Source of the DNA: Cochlodiniinecator piscidefendens
GTDB taxonomy: Bacteria > Pseudomonadota > Alphaproteobacteria > Rhodobacterales > Rhodobacteraceae
Direction: 5' to 3'
Length of the DNA: 64,000 nt
Assembly (NCBI RefSeq): GCF_011326755.1
Contig: NZ_JAAOIE010000003.1
Location: 186,001 to 250,000 of the forward strand
Both the position numbers and the translations under genes were made by a program. A model generated the notes under the pieces. It ran no database searches, was not told the DNA's origin, and saw only the letters and a list, made by a program, of their open reading frames with translations. Of this stretch, positions 14,708 through 24,435 are shown piece by piece (positions within the stretch are counted from its first letter, which is position 1; every line of letters starts with the position of its first letter).

Positions 14708-17266
14708 ATGGTAAAGCGAAAGTGTATGCGCAGAAGTGATAAGATTAAAGCCTGCCTATTGGTGCTTGTGTTGCTGCTGTGCATGTTTCAAATTTCCATT
14801 TTGGGCCGAGATGTAGCCGAAAAGCTCACGACCTTATCCACGGCAAAGAACGATAACCTGCAATGGAATATTTCTCAGGTTGAAGTTGAGTTTCTTCAAC
14901 TGATTGTTGCGGTTGATCAGGCTAAGCACGAAGGCGTTTCGGAGAGGCTAGAAAACGTAAGACGTCGTTTTGATGTTTTTTACAGCCGCATTAGTACGCT
15001 CAAGGAAAGCCGATTGTTTGTCGATTTGCGTGGGGTGGCTGTATTTCAGATGCATCTTGCACAGATCGATGTGTTCTTGAGCGAGAGTGCCGCTTTCATT
15101 GATGGGCGAGACGACGCCTTAGTGGATTATCTGCCGCAATTGGCGCACGACGCAAATGACTTGCAGGCCGACGTTCGGCGCTTGGCTCTTGGAGGTATCA
15201 ATTTTTTTGCTCGATCTGCTGATCAACAACGTAATGCTATTTCTCAAACATTGGGCCAATTGGGGCTTGCTACACTGGCGTTGGTTGTCGCTCTGATTGT
15301 TGTGTTGCTGTCGCTCACCCGATTGTACCGAGCGAGCCAAAAAGCATCCACTGAAAATGAGATAACGCGCGCCCGCCAAGAGGCCATGGTGACATCTTCT
15401 TTGGATGCAATCCTTATGACGGATACAGCGGGCCGTATCCTAGAATACAACGGCGCGGCCGAAGCCGTATTCGGCTATCAACGCGATGAGGCCATTGGGC
15501 ACAATATGGCGGATCTGATCGTCCCTGAGCATCTACGCGAGGCACACACCAAGGGAATGGCGCGGTATTTAGAAACGGGACAGCCCAAAGTAATAGGCCA
15601 AGGGCAGGTGCAGCTAGAAGCGTTACGCAAATCAGGTGAGATTTTCCCTGTTGAGTTGTCGATATCGGTGACAAAAAATCAAAGCAAAGAAGTTTTTGTT
15701 TCGTTTCTCAGGGATATATCTGAGCGGCTGGAGGCCGAAACTCAATTACGTCAAGCACGTGATGAAGCCAGAGCAGGAGAAACTGCTAAAGCTAATCTTT
15801 TAACTGTCATGAGCCACGAAATGCGTACGCCCCTGAATGGCGTGTTGGGAACGCTTGAATTGTTCAAAAAAACAAACCCCTCTCCAGAGCAAATTCGCTA
15901 TCTCGATGCTATACGTATTTCTGGAGATGTATTGTTGAGGCATGTAAATGATGTGCTTGAACTTTCTCGGCTAGATGCACAGGCTATTCCAATTGCCAGC
16001 AAGGCGATTTCGTTGATCGACTTCATGGAGGCTGTCATTGAAGGCCAAAAAGCGAATGCCCAAATGAGAGGTAATCAGCTTGAGCTGTCGCTTTCACAAA
16101 ATATCCCTGATTATGTTCTCGGGGATGAGCATCGGATTCAACAATGCCTTTTGAATTTGCTGGGGAATGCAATAAAATTTACCAGCAACGGGCACATTAG
16201 TGTTGAAGTGGAACCGCTCAATTCTGGCCAAGAGATTGAATTCAGGGTTATTGATGATGGCGCGGGCATTGCCGAAGACGCGTTGGACCGGATATTTGAT
16301 GAATTTGTCACGCTGGATGCGTCTTACAGCCGTCAATCCGAGGGAACGGGGCTTGGTCTTGCGATCACCAGGCGGTTGATTGCGTCGATGGGTGGGGAAA
16401 TTGGTGCCGAAAGCGAGCCAAATGAAGGGAGTCTATTTTGGTTCCGATTGCCGCTAAGGGCAATCAGCGGTGATACCAATTTAAGTGGAGCATCACCACG
16501 ATTGGATTTGCCCGAAGACATCAGTGTACTGAAGATTTTGATCGTTGAAGACAATGAAATAAACCGACTGGTTTTGCGAGAGTTGTTGCAAAACGCAGGC
16601 CATGTTGTTTTTGAAGCAGAGGATGGAGAAGCCGGCGTTCGCGCTGCGACAGAAGATGAGTTTGATGTCATTTTGATGGACATCAGTATGCCGGGTATGG
16701 ACGGCATTCAAGCAACGCAGGTTATTCGCAATATGAATGGGCCTTCGTCCGACGTGCCCATCGTGGCCGTGACAGCGCATGCCGCGCTGGATGATCACCA
16801 ACATATTTCTGAGGCGGGTTTTAACGATATTATCACGAAGCCTATTTCGGAATCCGAGCTGCTTAATTGTTTGACTAAACTATTTAGCGAGGATGCACCT
16901 CTCGACAATACCGAAACGACTGGAGCGCCGCTTATAGAATGCGTTGGATATCTCGGAGTGGATAAGTGCCGAGAGTTTTTATTGGAATTCAAAAAAGAGG
17001 TCGAAAATCTGTGTGGAACGCTGTCATCTGCTAAAAGGCTCTCGGAAAAAGTAAGAGGAGAAGCCCATAGGCTCGCGGGATCTGCTGCGGTGTTTGGGTT
17101 TAGCCATTTACGTAAACAGTTATTAGCAGTCGAAACCGTTAATGCAGATATTTGGCAACGTGATAACTCTGAGCTGTTGATGGAACTGGCTCTGACATGG
17201 GGGCAATCCAGCGAAGAAATAGATCGTTTCTTCGCTGAACATCCAGTGGAGTCTAACTCCCCATAA
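14708..17266 (+). CDS. Hybrid sensor histidine kinase (PAS, HisKA, HATPase, receiver, Hpt)
   Basis: An inner-membrane kinase of about 852 residues. A first membrane helix (about 12-32), a periplasmic sensor (about 35-175) and a second helix (about 182-205) are followed by a PAS domain (SLDAILMTDTAGRILEYNG, ending FLRDISERLEAE), HisKA with the phospho-His in MSHEMRTPLNG (about 368), HATPase (NLLGNAIKFTSNG, GTGLGLAITRRL), a receiver (IVEDNEINRLVL; Asp in LMDISMPGMDG, about 657) and an Hpt domain (AHRLAGSAAVFG, His about 786). This is a complete internal phosphorelay. GTG 14699 is an alternative start. Its last 14 nt overlap the convergent membrane hydroxylase gene. The NarL regulator on the other side of the SUOX-like gene is the likely final target. 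Confidence 0.9.
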   Translation: MVKRKCMRRSDKIKACLLVLVLLLCMFQISILGRDVAEKLTTLSTAKNDNLQWNISQVEVEFLQLIVAVDQAKHEGVSERLENVRRRFDVFYSRISTLKESRLFVDLRGVAVFQMHLAQIDVFLSESAAFIDGRDDALVDYLPQLAHDANDLQADVRRLALGGINFFARSADQQRNAISQTLGQLGLATLALVVALIVVLLSLTRLYRASQKASTENEITRARQEAMVTSSLDAILMTDTAGRILEYNGAAEAVFGYQRDEAIGHNMADLIVPEHLREAHTKGMARYLETGQPKVIGQGQVQLEALRKSGEIFPVELSISVTKNQSKEVFVSFLRDISERLEAETQLRQARDEARAGETAKANLLTVMSHEMRTPLNGVLGTLELFKKTNPSPEQIRYLDAIRISGDVLLRHVNDVLELSRLDAQAIPIASKAISLIDFMEAVIEGQKANAQMRGNQLELSLSQNIPDYVLGDEHRIQQCLLNLLGNAIKFTSNGHISVEVEPLNSGQEIEFRVIDDGAGIAEDALDRIFDEFVTLDASYSRQSEGTGLGLAITRRLIASMGGEIGAESEPNEGSLFWFRLPLRAISGDTNLSGASPRLDLPEDISVLKILIVEDNEINRLVLRELLQNAGHVVFEAEDGEAGVRAATEDEFDVILMDISMPGMDGIQATQVIRNMNGPSSDVPIVAVTAHAALDDHQHISEAGFNDIITKPISESELLNCLTKLFSEDAPLDNTETTGAPLIECVGYLGVDKCREFLLEFKKEVENLCGTLSSAKRLSEKVRGEAHRLAGSAAVFGFSHLRKQLLAVETVNADIWQRDNSELLMELALTWGQSSEEIDRFFAEHPVESNSP

Positions 17267-18233
17267 TGCGCTTTTTACGTTCTTTCATGACTTCATTCAT
17301 TTCTGGTGTGCCATCGTGAAAAGAGCCAAAGAGTTTGTCCCAAGGAATTTCCAAAGAGCCATAATTGCATTCAAAATACCGATGGTGCATTTGATGGTGA
17401 AATGTGCCCAATTTTAGCCGATCTTTGTCTTTAATAACCAATCCTTCGAAGCCAGTATGTGTCGTTATCGCGGTCAAAGCGTAATATTGTAAATGGTACA
17501 GGATATGGATCGGATGTGCCGCGACGACAAAGTGAATCAGAACCGTACCAAAATAAATTAGGTGCTCGACCGGATGCATCGCCATTCCAGACCAGGGACC
17601 AACATTAATGTTGCGGTGATGCAGCGCGTGAAAGCGTTTGTAGAAAAACGGAACGTGGAGCAGACGGTGAATCCAGTAAAAATAGAAACTTTCCCACAGC
17701 GGGATAAGTAAAAACATGGCGACAAACCACACGGGATGTGCTGCCCAAGTGAGCATCGGTGCATATCCGTTTGCTAAGGCCCAAAACATCAATGCCTCAT
17801 AAGCTGTCCAAATGGTGACTCCGCTTGCGAGAGACCAAAACATGTTATCGCGGACTTGCCCGCTGAACGTAAACTGACGACCGTTTAGCATAAGTGGGCG
17901 CGGGTCATATTTCAGAACATCGTCCTGTTTTTTCCAGATATAGAAATAGCTGTGAAGGACGCTGGCAACGACTGAGAGTAAAATCAGGTTGCGGATATAC
18001 ATTTCTGCAACCCACCCAATCGCGAAGGTGCGGCTTTCTTCTAGAGGGGGCTGTACCCAGTAATAGGACGCGAGCGCGATACCTACGATTAGTAGGCGTT
18101 CAGAAATCAGAAACCAAGAATTCCAAATCCAGCTTAACATTTCAAGCGGGCGCAGAGGCCATCGAAAAAAGGGAGAAACCTGAAGTGGAACGTCGGGTGT
18201 GTGGTTCCATCCTTTTAGTTTTGAAGTGGTCAT
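17253..18233 (-). CDS. Sterol desaturase / fatty acid hydroxylase family di-iron membrane enzyme
   Basis: A 326-residue integral membrane protein with four to six hydrophobic segments and the histidine clusters of the fatty acid hydroxylase superfamily: HRLLH (about 195), HALHHR (about 209) and HHQMHHRYFECNYG (about 282). These bind two irons and use O2 to hydroxylate or desaturate a lipid. The substrate is unknown; bacterial relatives act on ornithine lipids, carotenoids or sterol-like lipids. It is divergent from a lysR gene with a nested palindrome between them, suggesting LysR control. Its 3' end overlaps the convergent kinase gene by 14 nt. Confidence 0.85.
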   Translation of the reverse strand: MTTSKLKGWNHTPDVPLQVSPFFRWPLRPLEMLSWIWNSWFLISERLLIVGIALASYYWVQPPLEESRTFAIGWVAEMYIRNLILLSVVASVLHSYFYIWKKQDDVLKYDPRPLMLNGRQFTFSGQVRDNMFWSLASGVTIWTAYEALMFWALANGYAPMLTWAAHPVWFVAMFLLIPLWESFYFYWIHRLLHVPFFYKRFHALHHRNINVGPWSGMAMHPVEHLIYFGTVLIHFVVAAHPIHILYHLQYYALTAITTHTGFEGLVIKDKDRLKLGTFHHQMHHRYFECNYGSLEIPWDKLFGSFHDGTPEMNEVMKERKKRIMGS

Positions 18234-18268
18234 AGCGCGTCCTCATTGAAATGTTGAACAACCTTGCG

Positions 18269-18300
18269 CAATTTTCTTTCATATGAAAAACAGAAAATTG
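18269..18300. promoter_or_regulatory. Nested palindromes between hydroxylase and lysR genes (candidate operator)
   Basis: A 12-bp perfect palindrome TTTCATATGAAA (18277-18288) is flanked by inverted 8-mers CAATTTTC (18269-18276) and GAAAATTG (18293-18300). It is centred in the 101-nt divergent intergenic region, where a LysR-type regulator would bind to control both genes. The symmetry is seen directly; the role is inferred. Confidence 0.5.
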
Positions 18301-18334
18301 TGACATATAACATCGTAAAATTAGGGGAATAGGT

Positions 18335-19264
18335 TTGGCGGTCACTTTAAAATCTATGCGCTACTTCGTTACGTCAGTGCGGCATGGAAATATTTCAAAG
18401 GCGGCTAAAGAATTACGGATTGCGGCATCAGCGGTTTCAGCTTCGATTGACCAACTCGAGTCTCAATTGCAGTTGGCACTTATCACCCGGCACAGGTCAC
18501 GTGGTATTGCGCCAACGAAGGCTGGGCGCGTCATGCTGCGAAAATTTGAAACTCTGCTGGAAGAGTACGACGCGATTATGTCAGAGGGTGCGGAGTTAAA
18601 GGATGCTTTAAAGGGGGACATTCGTATAGGATATTACGCGCCTGTGGCTCCTGCTTTTTTACCTGAAATTTTTAGAACGATGCAACAGGAGCAAAGCGAA
18701 CTGACGTTCTATCTTGAAGAATGCGATAACGATCATGCACAGGATGGGTTTTTGGCTGGCGCTTTTGATGTCATTTTGTTCGTGGCTGATGAGGCTTTGC
18801 CGCAGATCGAATTTGATGTTTTGACTAAGGCTCCGGCTTATTGCCTTTTACCAGCTGCTCATCGGCTTGCCCAAAATGGTTCAGTGCGATTGGATGATTT
18901 GAAAGATGAAAACTTTGTACTTTTGAATCGGCCCGTAGCGAAAGAATATTACAGCCGGCTATTTGAAGCGATTGGGGCGCAGCCGAATATTGCGGCTTAT
19001 GCTAATTCAACGGAAATGGTGCGTAGCTTGGTTGGCGCGGGGTATGGGTGCGCTATTCTGAATATGAGGCCCGTTACCGACCTTTGTTATGGGGGGAATG
19101 AGCTTCGCGCTGTGCCAATTGACGATGATATCACATCGCTAACCTTGGCTGTGGGGTACAATAAAACTGGGCCCCGGCGTGCGGTGCGAAAATTCGTTGA
19201 GGAATGTAAAAGCTATTTTTCCACTGGATCGGCACAAAAATTGATTGTACGGCGCGATCAATAG
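18335..19264 (+). CDS. LysR family transcriptional regulator
   Basis: A 309-residue regulator. The winged HTH occupies residues 5-65 (MRYFVTSVRHGNISKAAKEL, then AASAVSASIDQLESQL), followed by a periplasmic-binding-protein-like co-inducer domain starting near GDIRIGYYAPVAPAFLPE. The start is TTG 18335 with AGGGGA 7 nt upstream; ATG 18356 would cut into the first HTH helix. It is divergent from the hydroxylase gene, the normal arrangement for a LysR protein and its target. The co-inducer is unknown. Confidence 0.85.
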   Translation: MAVTLKSMRYFVTSVRHGNISKAAKELRIAASAVSASIDQLESQLQLALITRHRSRGIAPTKAGRVMLRKFETLLEEYDAIMSEGAELKDALKGDIRIGYYAPVAPAFLPEIFRTMQQEQSELTFYLEECDNDHAQDGFLAGAFDVILFVADEALPQIEFDVLTKAPAYCLLPAAHRLAQNGSVRLDDLKDENFVLLNRPVAKEYYSRLFEAIGAQPNIAAYANSTEMVRSLVGAGYGCAILNMRPVTDLCYGGNELRAVPIDDDITSLTLAVGYNKTGPRRAVRKFVEECKSYFSTGSAQKLIVRRDQ

Positions 19265-19387
19265 GGCGCAATTGAGGCATTCAAATGTGTATCTTCTGCT
19301 TCGTGTGGTAAAAAAGCACTAGCCCCTCGTGACGAATTAACATAGTTTTTGCCTTACTTGGCGGGGGCTGAATTTAGGAACTTTACG

Positions 19388-20299
19388 ATGCTTCGATCCG
19401 TTCTCGCTGCGGTGGTCTTATGCGCGACAGCCATAACATCCACCGCCCATGCCACTGACCGCCAAACACTTGGGTATGGTCGGCTGTTTACCAATGACTT
19501 TCTTGGCGATGGCGAAGATCGGTGGCGTACTGGGTCGTATTCAGTAAGTAAAATTCGGGGATTGTCCTGGGACGGTGAACGCCCTGAGGCGTTTGGGGAA
19601 CTCTTAGAGTTTCGTGTGCGTAGCGATATTTTTGCTCCAGAAAGCCTAACTGCACCTGCTGCCGGGGACCGGCAATATGCTGGGGCGCTTTCGTTTGGTG
19701 TGCATACCTATTTCGCCCGTGGTGGCGTCGATTTTAGCGTCGGCGGCGATATCATCGTCACAGGCGAGCAAAACGGGTTAAGCCGTTTTCAAACTGAAAT
19801 TCATGAGATTTTAGGCGCTGCGGAACCCGTAGCTGCGAACAATCAGATTGGAAATGGCATATACGGTGCGCTCACCTTTGAGATGTCGCGTGAGTTGGAA
19901 ATTTCAGATCGCTTATCCTTTCGTCCCTTCATTGAGGCATTGGTCGGACCAGAAGATCTGGTGCGTGTCGGTGGGGACTTTCTGTTTGGACGTGTGGGAC
20001 AAAATGATCTGATGCTACGTGACGTGGCAACGGGCCAATTGTATCGCGGTACTCGAGGCGACGATATTGGGCTGAGTTTTGCATTTGGAGCTGACATCGC
20101 TTTTGTCGAAGATTCCGTCTATTTGCCGTCAGCAGGTGGTTATGAACTGACAGACAGCCGAAGCCGCGCACGCCTTGGTATGCATTGGCAAGGTCACAGG
20201 GCAGCTGTGTTTTACGGGATGACTTATCTGACCGAAGAGTTCGTGGGTCAAAACGAAGGACAGTTGCTTGGATCGGTGCAGTTAAACCTCCGTTTCTAA
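19388..20299 (+). CDS. LpxR-family outer membrane lipid A 3'-O-deacylase
   Basis: A 303-residue outer-membrane beta-barrel protein of the LpxR (DUF2219) family, which removes 3'-acyloxyacyl chains from lipid A. A signal peptide (MLRSVLAAVVLCATAITSTA, cut near residue 23) is followed by NDFLGDGEDRWRTGSYSVS, which holds the Asn-Asp and Thr of the family active site, and by alternating strands (ALSFGVHTYF, GAALTF-like GALTFEM, GSVQLNLRF ending in Phe as in barrel proteins). TTAGGA precedes ATG 19388; the earlier start at 19349 lacks a signal peptide. Expected to alter endotoxin structure. Confidence 0.75.
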   Translation: MLRSVLAAVVLCATAITSTAHATDRQTLGYGRLFTNDFLGDGEDRWRTGSYSVSKIRGLSWDGERPEAFGELLEFRVRSDIFAPESLTAPAAGDRQYAGALSFGVHTYFARGGVDFSVGGDIIVTGEQNGLSRFQTEIHEILGAAEPVAANNQIGNGIYGALTFEMSRELEISDRLSFRPFIEALVGPEDLVRVGGDFLFGRVGQNDLMLRDVATGQLYRGTRGDDIGLSFAFGADIAFVEDSVYLPSAGGYELTDSRSRARLGMHWQGHRAAVFYGMTYLTEEFVGQNEGQLLGSVQLNLRF

Positions 20300-20383
20300 A
20301 TTCGAACAAATCCCCCCTTTTCAGGATGATTCGTTGCTGCTATCCTGCCGTTAATAAAAATAAAATCGGCAGGAAATACAGGT

Positions 20384-21451
20384 ATGGAAACGGGCTTTCG
20401 TGGCACGTTTGTCATCTCCTGGCATCAGACGGATGTTGAAGGTCAAAAGGCCACAACATTGGATTGCTTGGACGTCGGCGCCACTTGGCGCTGGAGCGGT
20501 AAAGCCGTTCGTGTGGACGGCCCAGACAATATCCTCAGTCTTGGTGGCGCAGAAGGGGCAGTAGATCTGAGAAAGCGGGCGGCGCGTACTGTGCGTCGAC
20601 TGGTAGGGGTGGCGCTTGACACCTCACGTCTTTCGGATCGCGTGGAATTTGAAGACGACCTAGAACCCGAACGTGGGTTTGTGGTTACGGATGGACGGCG
20701 CACTTATACGGTGACGTTGATTGATGTTGCAGGCAGTGCAGCACCTCTTTTGATGATTATGGATGACCTTCCCCCGACGGACACGGATCTTTGGATCGTG
20801 CACGCGGCGATGGGGAATCAAAAATCATTTCCGGGTGATGTGGCGACAGGCGGGGTGATTTGTTTTACCCATGGCACCAAATTGCTAACGCCAGATGGGC
20901 CAAAGCGCGTCGAAGATTTGAATGAAGGCGATAAGCTTTGCACCAAAGATAGCGGTGCGCAGGAAATCCGCTGGTCGGGTCATCGGCGTATGACCGGTGC
21001 ACGCCTTTATGCGATGCCGCATTTGCGGCCTATTCGCTTGCGTGCAGGGGCTTTGGGTAATGGTGAACCAGACGAAGATTTGCTTGTATCGCCGGAACAT
21101 CGCGTATTGCTACATGGCGCTGAGGCACAAATGTTGTTCAATACGCCTGAGGTATTGGTTGCTGCAAAAGATTTAATCAATGATCACACGGTCATGGTGG
21201 ATCGGTCCGTGCGCGAGGTTACGTATCACCACTTGCTGTTGGATCGTCATGAAATTGTATGGGCGAACGGAGTGGAAACCGAAAGCTTCCATCCTGCGAA
21301 TGCTTCGCTTCAATCAATTGAAAAAGATCAGCGTGATAGATTGCTAAACCACCTGCCTGGCGTTGAGGCCAATCCTCATAGTTATGGGGACTATGCCCGT
21401 CGCAATCTTTCGCAATCAGATGTCCATATTCTGCTGCATCGCGTCGCCTAA
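20384..21451 (+). CDS. Hint-domain (hedgehog/intein-like) protein
   Basis: A 355-residue protein. The N-terminal 160 residues are an unfamiliar beta-rich region; the C-terminal part is a Hint_2-type domain: CFTHGTKLLTPDGPKRVEDL with its nucleophilic cysteine at about residue 164, then DLLVSPEHRVLLHGAEA with the block-B-like histidine. Splicing inteins end with an HN dipeptide before Cys/Ser/Thr; here the region reads FHPANAS, so protein splicing is unlikely. No signal peptide. Rhodobacterales encode many such Hint proteins, mostly uncharacterised; some are fused to secreted calcium-binding repeats, absent here. Confidence 0.8.
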   Translation: METGFRGTFVISWHQTDVEGQKATTLDCLDVGATWRWSGKAVRVDGPDNILSLGGAEGAVDLRKRAARTVRRLVGVALDTSRLSDRVEFEDDLEPERGFVVTDGRRTYTVTLIDVAGSAAPLLMIMDDLPPTDTDLWIVHAAMGNQKSFPGDVATGGVICFTHGTKLLTPDGPKRVEDLNEGDKLCTKDSGAQEIRWSGHRRMTGARLYAMPHLRPIRLRAGALGNGEPDEDLLVSPEHRVLLHGAEAQMLFNTPEVLVAAKDLINDHTVMVDRSVREVTYHHLLLDRHEIVWANGVETESFHPANASLQSIEKDQRDRLLNHLPGVEANPHSYGDYARRNLSQSDVHILLHRVA

Positions 21452-21499
21452 TGTTGCGCTGTTGACTCTGATGCCAGTCGGGCCTAAAAGCCGCCTGTT

Positions 21500-21518
21500 C
21501 CCGGTCCTTGTGGCCGGG
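21500..21518 (+). promoter_or_regulatory. GC-rich hairpin upstream of rpsD
   Basis: CCCGGTC and GGCCGGG can pair (one G-T wobble) around a 5-nt loop in the 172-nt space before rpsD. It lacks a T-run. It may be the end of the Hint transcript or part of an rpsD leader, since S4 represses its own mRNA in other bacteria. Confidence 0.25.
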
Positions 21519-21623
21519 GCATCTATTTGGTGTTTGTGGACCTCGTAAGAGGATACCTGTCGCCCACTGTCGCTGATGACATGGGAAAGGAAAGCATCTT
21601 TCTTTACTTGAAAGGATCCAGTC

Positions 21624-22244
21624 GTGACCAAACGCACGTCTGCCAAATACAAAATCGACCGCCGTATGGGTGAAAACATCTGGGGTCGTCCAAAATCACC
21701 AGTAAACCGTCGTGAATATGGCCCTGGCCAACACGGTCAGCGTCGCAAGGGCAAATTGTCTGACTTCGGTCTTCAGTTGCGCGCGAAGCAGAAGCTGAAA
21801 GGTTACTATGGCGATTTGACTGAAAAGCAATTCCGCCGCATCTTTGGCGAAGCTGAACGTGTACGTGGCGATACAGGTGAAAACCTGATCGGTCTGCTCG
21901 AGCGTCGCTTGGACTCTGTTGTGTACCGTGCGAAATTCGTTGCAACCATCTTTGCTGCACGTCAATTCGTAAACCACGGTCACGTGACTGTTAACGGTCA
22001 ACGCGTTAACATTCCTTCTTACCGTGTAAAAGAAGGCGACGTCATTGAAGTTCGCGAAAAATCAAAGCAGCTTGCTGTTGTGATTGAAGCGAGCCAATTG
22101 GCTGAGCGCGATGTGCCTGACTACGTCGAGGCTGACCATTCCAAAATGACTGCAACATTCGTGCGTACACCGGGTCTTTCCGATGTGCCATATGCTGTTG
22201 TTATGGAACCAAACCTCGTCATCGAATATTACGCTCAGAACTAA
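21624..22244 (+). CDS. rpsD: 30S ribosomal protein S4
   Basis: A 206-residue primary 16S rRNA-binding protein of the 30S subunit. The N-terminus [20 protein letters not shown] is of the alphaproteobacterial type; [20 protein letters not shown] follows, then the S4 RNA-binding domain ([39 protein letters not shown]). It starts with GTG at 21624 after GAAAGGA. Codon use is biased to C-ending and GGT/CGT codons, as expected for high expression. It is monocistronic here, followed by a strong terminator. Confidence 0.97.
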   Translation: MTKRTSAKYKIDRRMGENIWGRPKSPVNRREYGPGQHGQRRKGKLSDFGLQLRAKQKLKGYYGDLTEKQFRRIFGEAERVRGDTGENLIGLLERRLDSVVYRAKFVATIFAARQFVNHGHVTVNGQRVNIPSYRVKEGDVIEVREKSKQLAVVIEASQLAERDVPDYVEADHSKMTATFVRTPGLSDVPYAVVMEPNLVIEYYAQN

Positions 22245-22270
22245 TCTAAGCGTCTTAATTGATCGAAAGG

Positions 22271-22292
22271 CCGCCCTTTGGGGCGGTTTTTT
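22271..22292 (+). terminator. rpsD: Intrinsic terminator after rpsD
   Basis: CCGCCC and GGGCGG pair around TTTG and are followed by six T residues, 26 nt after the rpsD stop codon. A classic Rho-independent terminator. Confidence 0.85.
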
Positions 22293-22417
22293 GCGTTCTG
22301 GGGTGATATCAGGCGATATGATTTGGCAACAGGTCTGCGTGGATTGGGGGATGTCGTTTTTGTATATGGCGTTTCGCTGGGGGGGCCGATAGAACACACC
22401 TAATCAGGAGTGATCTT

Positions 22418-23506
22418 ATGTCGACAGATATTCAGCCCCAGCCCGGTATCACGGACATTGCTTTGTATGAAGGCGGTGCGGCCTCGCTTGATGGGGTAAA
22501 GGACGTTGTGAAACTGTCCTCAAATGAAAACCCGTTTGGCCCCTCGGAAAAAGCGGTGGAAGTCTATTCAAAATCCAGCCGCGCGTTACATCGCTATCCA
22601 TCGACAGATCACAAAAACCTACGTGAGGCGATTGCAAAGGTTCACGGGTTAAACGCGGATCGTGTCATTTGTGGTGTTGGTTCGGACGAAGTGATTGCGT
22701 TCCTCTGTCAGGCTTATGCCGGGCCGGGGGATGAGGTTATCCATACGGAACATGGTTTTGCGATGTATCGTATTTCGTCGCTTGCGGCGGGTGCAACACC
22801 CATTGAGGTGAAAGAACGTGAACGTATTACCGACGTTGACGCGATTTTGGACGCTTGCAATGAGAAAACCAAACTTGTCTTTATCGCAAACCCAAACAAC
22901 CCAACAGGGACGATGATCGGTGGGAGTGAAATTGCGCGTCTGGCCGCAGGTCTGCCAAAGCAAACATTGCTTGTGTTAGATGGGGCCTATGCTGAGTATG
23001 TAGAGGCCTTCGATGGCGGTGCAAATTTGGTGGACAGTCGCGAAAACGTTGTCATGACACGCACGTTTTCCAAACTCTACGGGCTTGGTGGGTTGCGTGT
23101 TGGTTGGGGGTACGGCCCAAAGCATGTGATTGACGTGTTGAACCGTATTCGCGGCCCTTTCAATCTGAGCCAAGCGCAGATGGAAACAGCAGAGGCCGCG
23201 GTTAAAGATCGAGAGCACGCGGTGCGCTGTCGCGAAGAAAATACACGTTTGCGGGCTTGGTTGGCAGAAGCATTGGCCGAAATTGGTGTGCCGTCTGATA
23301 CATCATGTGCAAACTTTATTCTGGCACGCTTTGCGACCCCGGAAGAGGCAAACACCTGTGATGACTATTTAAAGACCCAAGGTCTTATTGTGCGTCGTGT
23401 CGCTGGGTATAATTTACCGCATTGTTTGCGCATTACAGTTGGTGATGAAGCAAGTTGCCGTCGCGTTGCGCATGCCGTCCGCCAATTCAAAGAGGGTAAA
23501 GCATGA
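22418..23506 (+). CDS. hisC: Histidinol-phosphate aminotransferase
   Basis: A 362-residue PLP-dependent class I/II aminotransferase interconverting imidazole acetol-phosphate and histidinol-phosphate; such enzymes often also act on aromatic substrates. Seen: [16 protein letters not shown] at the N-terminus, [22 protein letters not shown] and the PLP lysine in [24 protein letters not shown] supports ATG 22418. The stop overlaps the next gene, an arogenate/prephenate dehydrogenase, by 4 nt, so in this operon it probably also serves tyrosine or phenylalanine formation. Confidence 0.92.
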   Translation: MSTDIQPQPGITDIALYEGGAASLDGVKDVVKLSSNENPFGPSEKAVEVYSKSSRALHRYPSTDHKNLREAIAKVHGLNADRVICGVGSDEVIAFLCQAYAGPGDEVIHTEHGFAMYRISSLAAGATPIEVKERERITDVDAILDACNEKTKLVFIANPNNPTGTMIGGSEIARLAAGLPKQTLLVLDGAYAEYVEAFDGGANLVDSRENVVMTRTFSKLYGLGGLRVGWGYGPKHVIDVLNRIRGPFNLSQAQMETAEAAVKDREHAVRCREENTRLRAWLAEALAEIGVPSDTSCANFILARFATPEEANTCDDYLKTQGLIVRRVAGYNLPHCLRITVGDEASCRRVAHAVRQFKEGKA

Positions 23507-24435
23507 CCATAGTCTATGATCGGGTTGCCCTGATCGGGCTAGGATTGATTGCGTCATCGATGCACTGGGCGATCAAACGCGCAGGACTTGCTGGTGAAGT
23601 GACAGGTTATGCGCGTTCTAGCGAAACACGTGATACCGCACGCGAAATTGGCTTGTGCGATCGTGTTTGTGAAAGCGCTATTGAGGCTGTCAAAGATGCT
23701 GATTTGGTCGTGTTGTGCGTACCCGTCGGTGCAATGGAAGCTGTCGCAAAAGAGATTGCGCCGTATTTAAAAACGGGCGCAACTGTGACTGATGTGGGGT
23801 CTGTGAAAAAGGCCGTTATAGATGCTGTAGCGCCGCATATTCCTGCAGACGTGCATTTTATCCCATCACACCCATTGGCAGGTACAGAACACTCTGGTCC
23901 ACGTTCTGGATTTGCCGAGCTATACGACAACCGTTGGTGGTTGATTGTGCCCGCTGAAGGGGCCGATGTTGCAGCCGTGGCCAAGCTTCGTGCGCTATGC
24001 GAAGGAATGGGTGCCAACGTTGATGAAATGAACGCCGAGCATCATGATTTGGTTCTGGCGGTTACATCGCATACGCCGCATTTGATCGCCTATACCATGG
24101 TCGGTGTTGCGGATGATTTACGTCGCGTTTCTGAAAGCGAAGTGATCAAGTATTCGGCGTCTGGTTTTCGGGACTTTACTAGGATTGCGGCTTCTGATCC
24201 GACGATGTGGCGCGATGTGTTTTTGAACAATAAAGAAGCAACCTTGGAAATCCTCGGTCGTTTTACCGAAGAGCTTTTTGCGCTCCAGCGCGCTATTCGA
24301 ACGGGTGATGGGGAACATCTGCACGACTATTTCACCCACACACGCGCGATCCGTCGGGGCATTATTGAGGCAGGACAAGATACGGATGCGCCGAATTTTG
24401 GTCGTGCGCCTGGGCCTGTCAAAGGCGAAAGCTAA
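23503..24435 (+). CDS. tyrC: Prephenate/arogenate dehydrogenase family protein
   Basis: A 310-residue NAD(P)-dependent dehydrogenase oxidatively decarboxylating prephenate or arogenate toward tyrosine. N-terminal Rossmann motif [17 protein letters not shown], then [27 protein letters not shown] with the catalytic histidine, and the helical dimer domain ([20 protein letters not shown]). It overlaps hisC by 4 nt upstream and the extensin-like gene at a TAATG junction downstream, indicating translational coupling. Which substrate is preferred cannot be read from sequence alone. Confidence 0.9.
   Translation: MTIVYDRVALIGLGLIASSMHWAIKRAGLAGEVTGYARSSETRDTAREIGLCDRVCESAIEAVKDADLVVLCVPVGAMEAVAKEIAPYLKTGATVTDVGSVKKAVIDAVAPHIPADVHFIPSHPLAGTEHSGPRSGFAELYDNRWWLIVPAEGADVAAVAKLRALCEGMGANVDEMNAEHHDLVLAVTSHTPHLIAYTMVGVADDLRRVSESEVIKYSASGFRDFTRIAASDPTMWRDVFLNNKEATLEILGRFTEELFALQRAIRTGDGEHLHDYFTHTRAIRRGIIEAGQDTDAPNFGRAPGPVKGES

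Noticed and set aside
20384-21451. Splicing intein
   Set aside because: No HN-Cys/Ser/Thr junction at the end of the Hint domain, and no split host protein around it.
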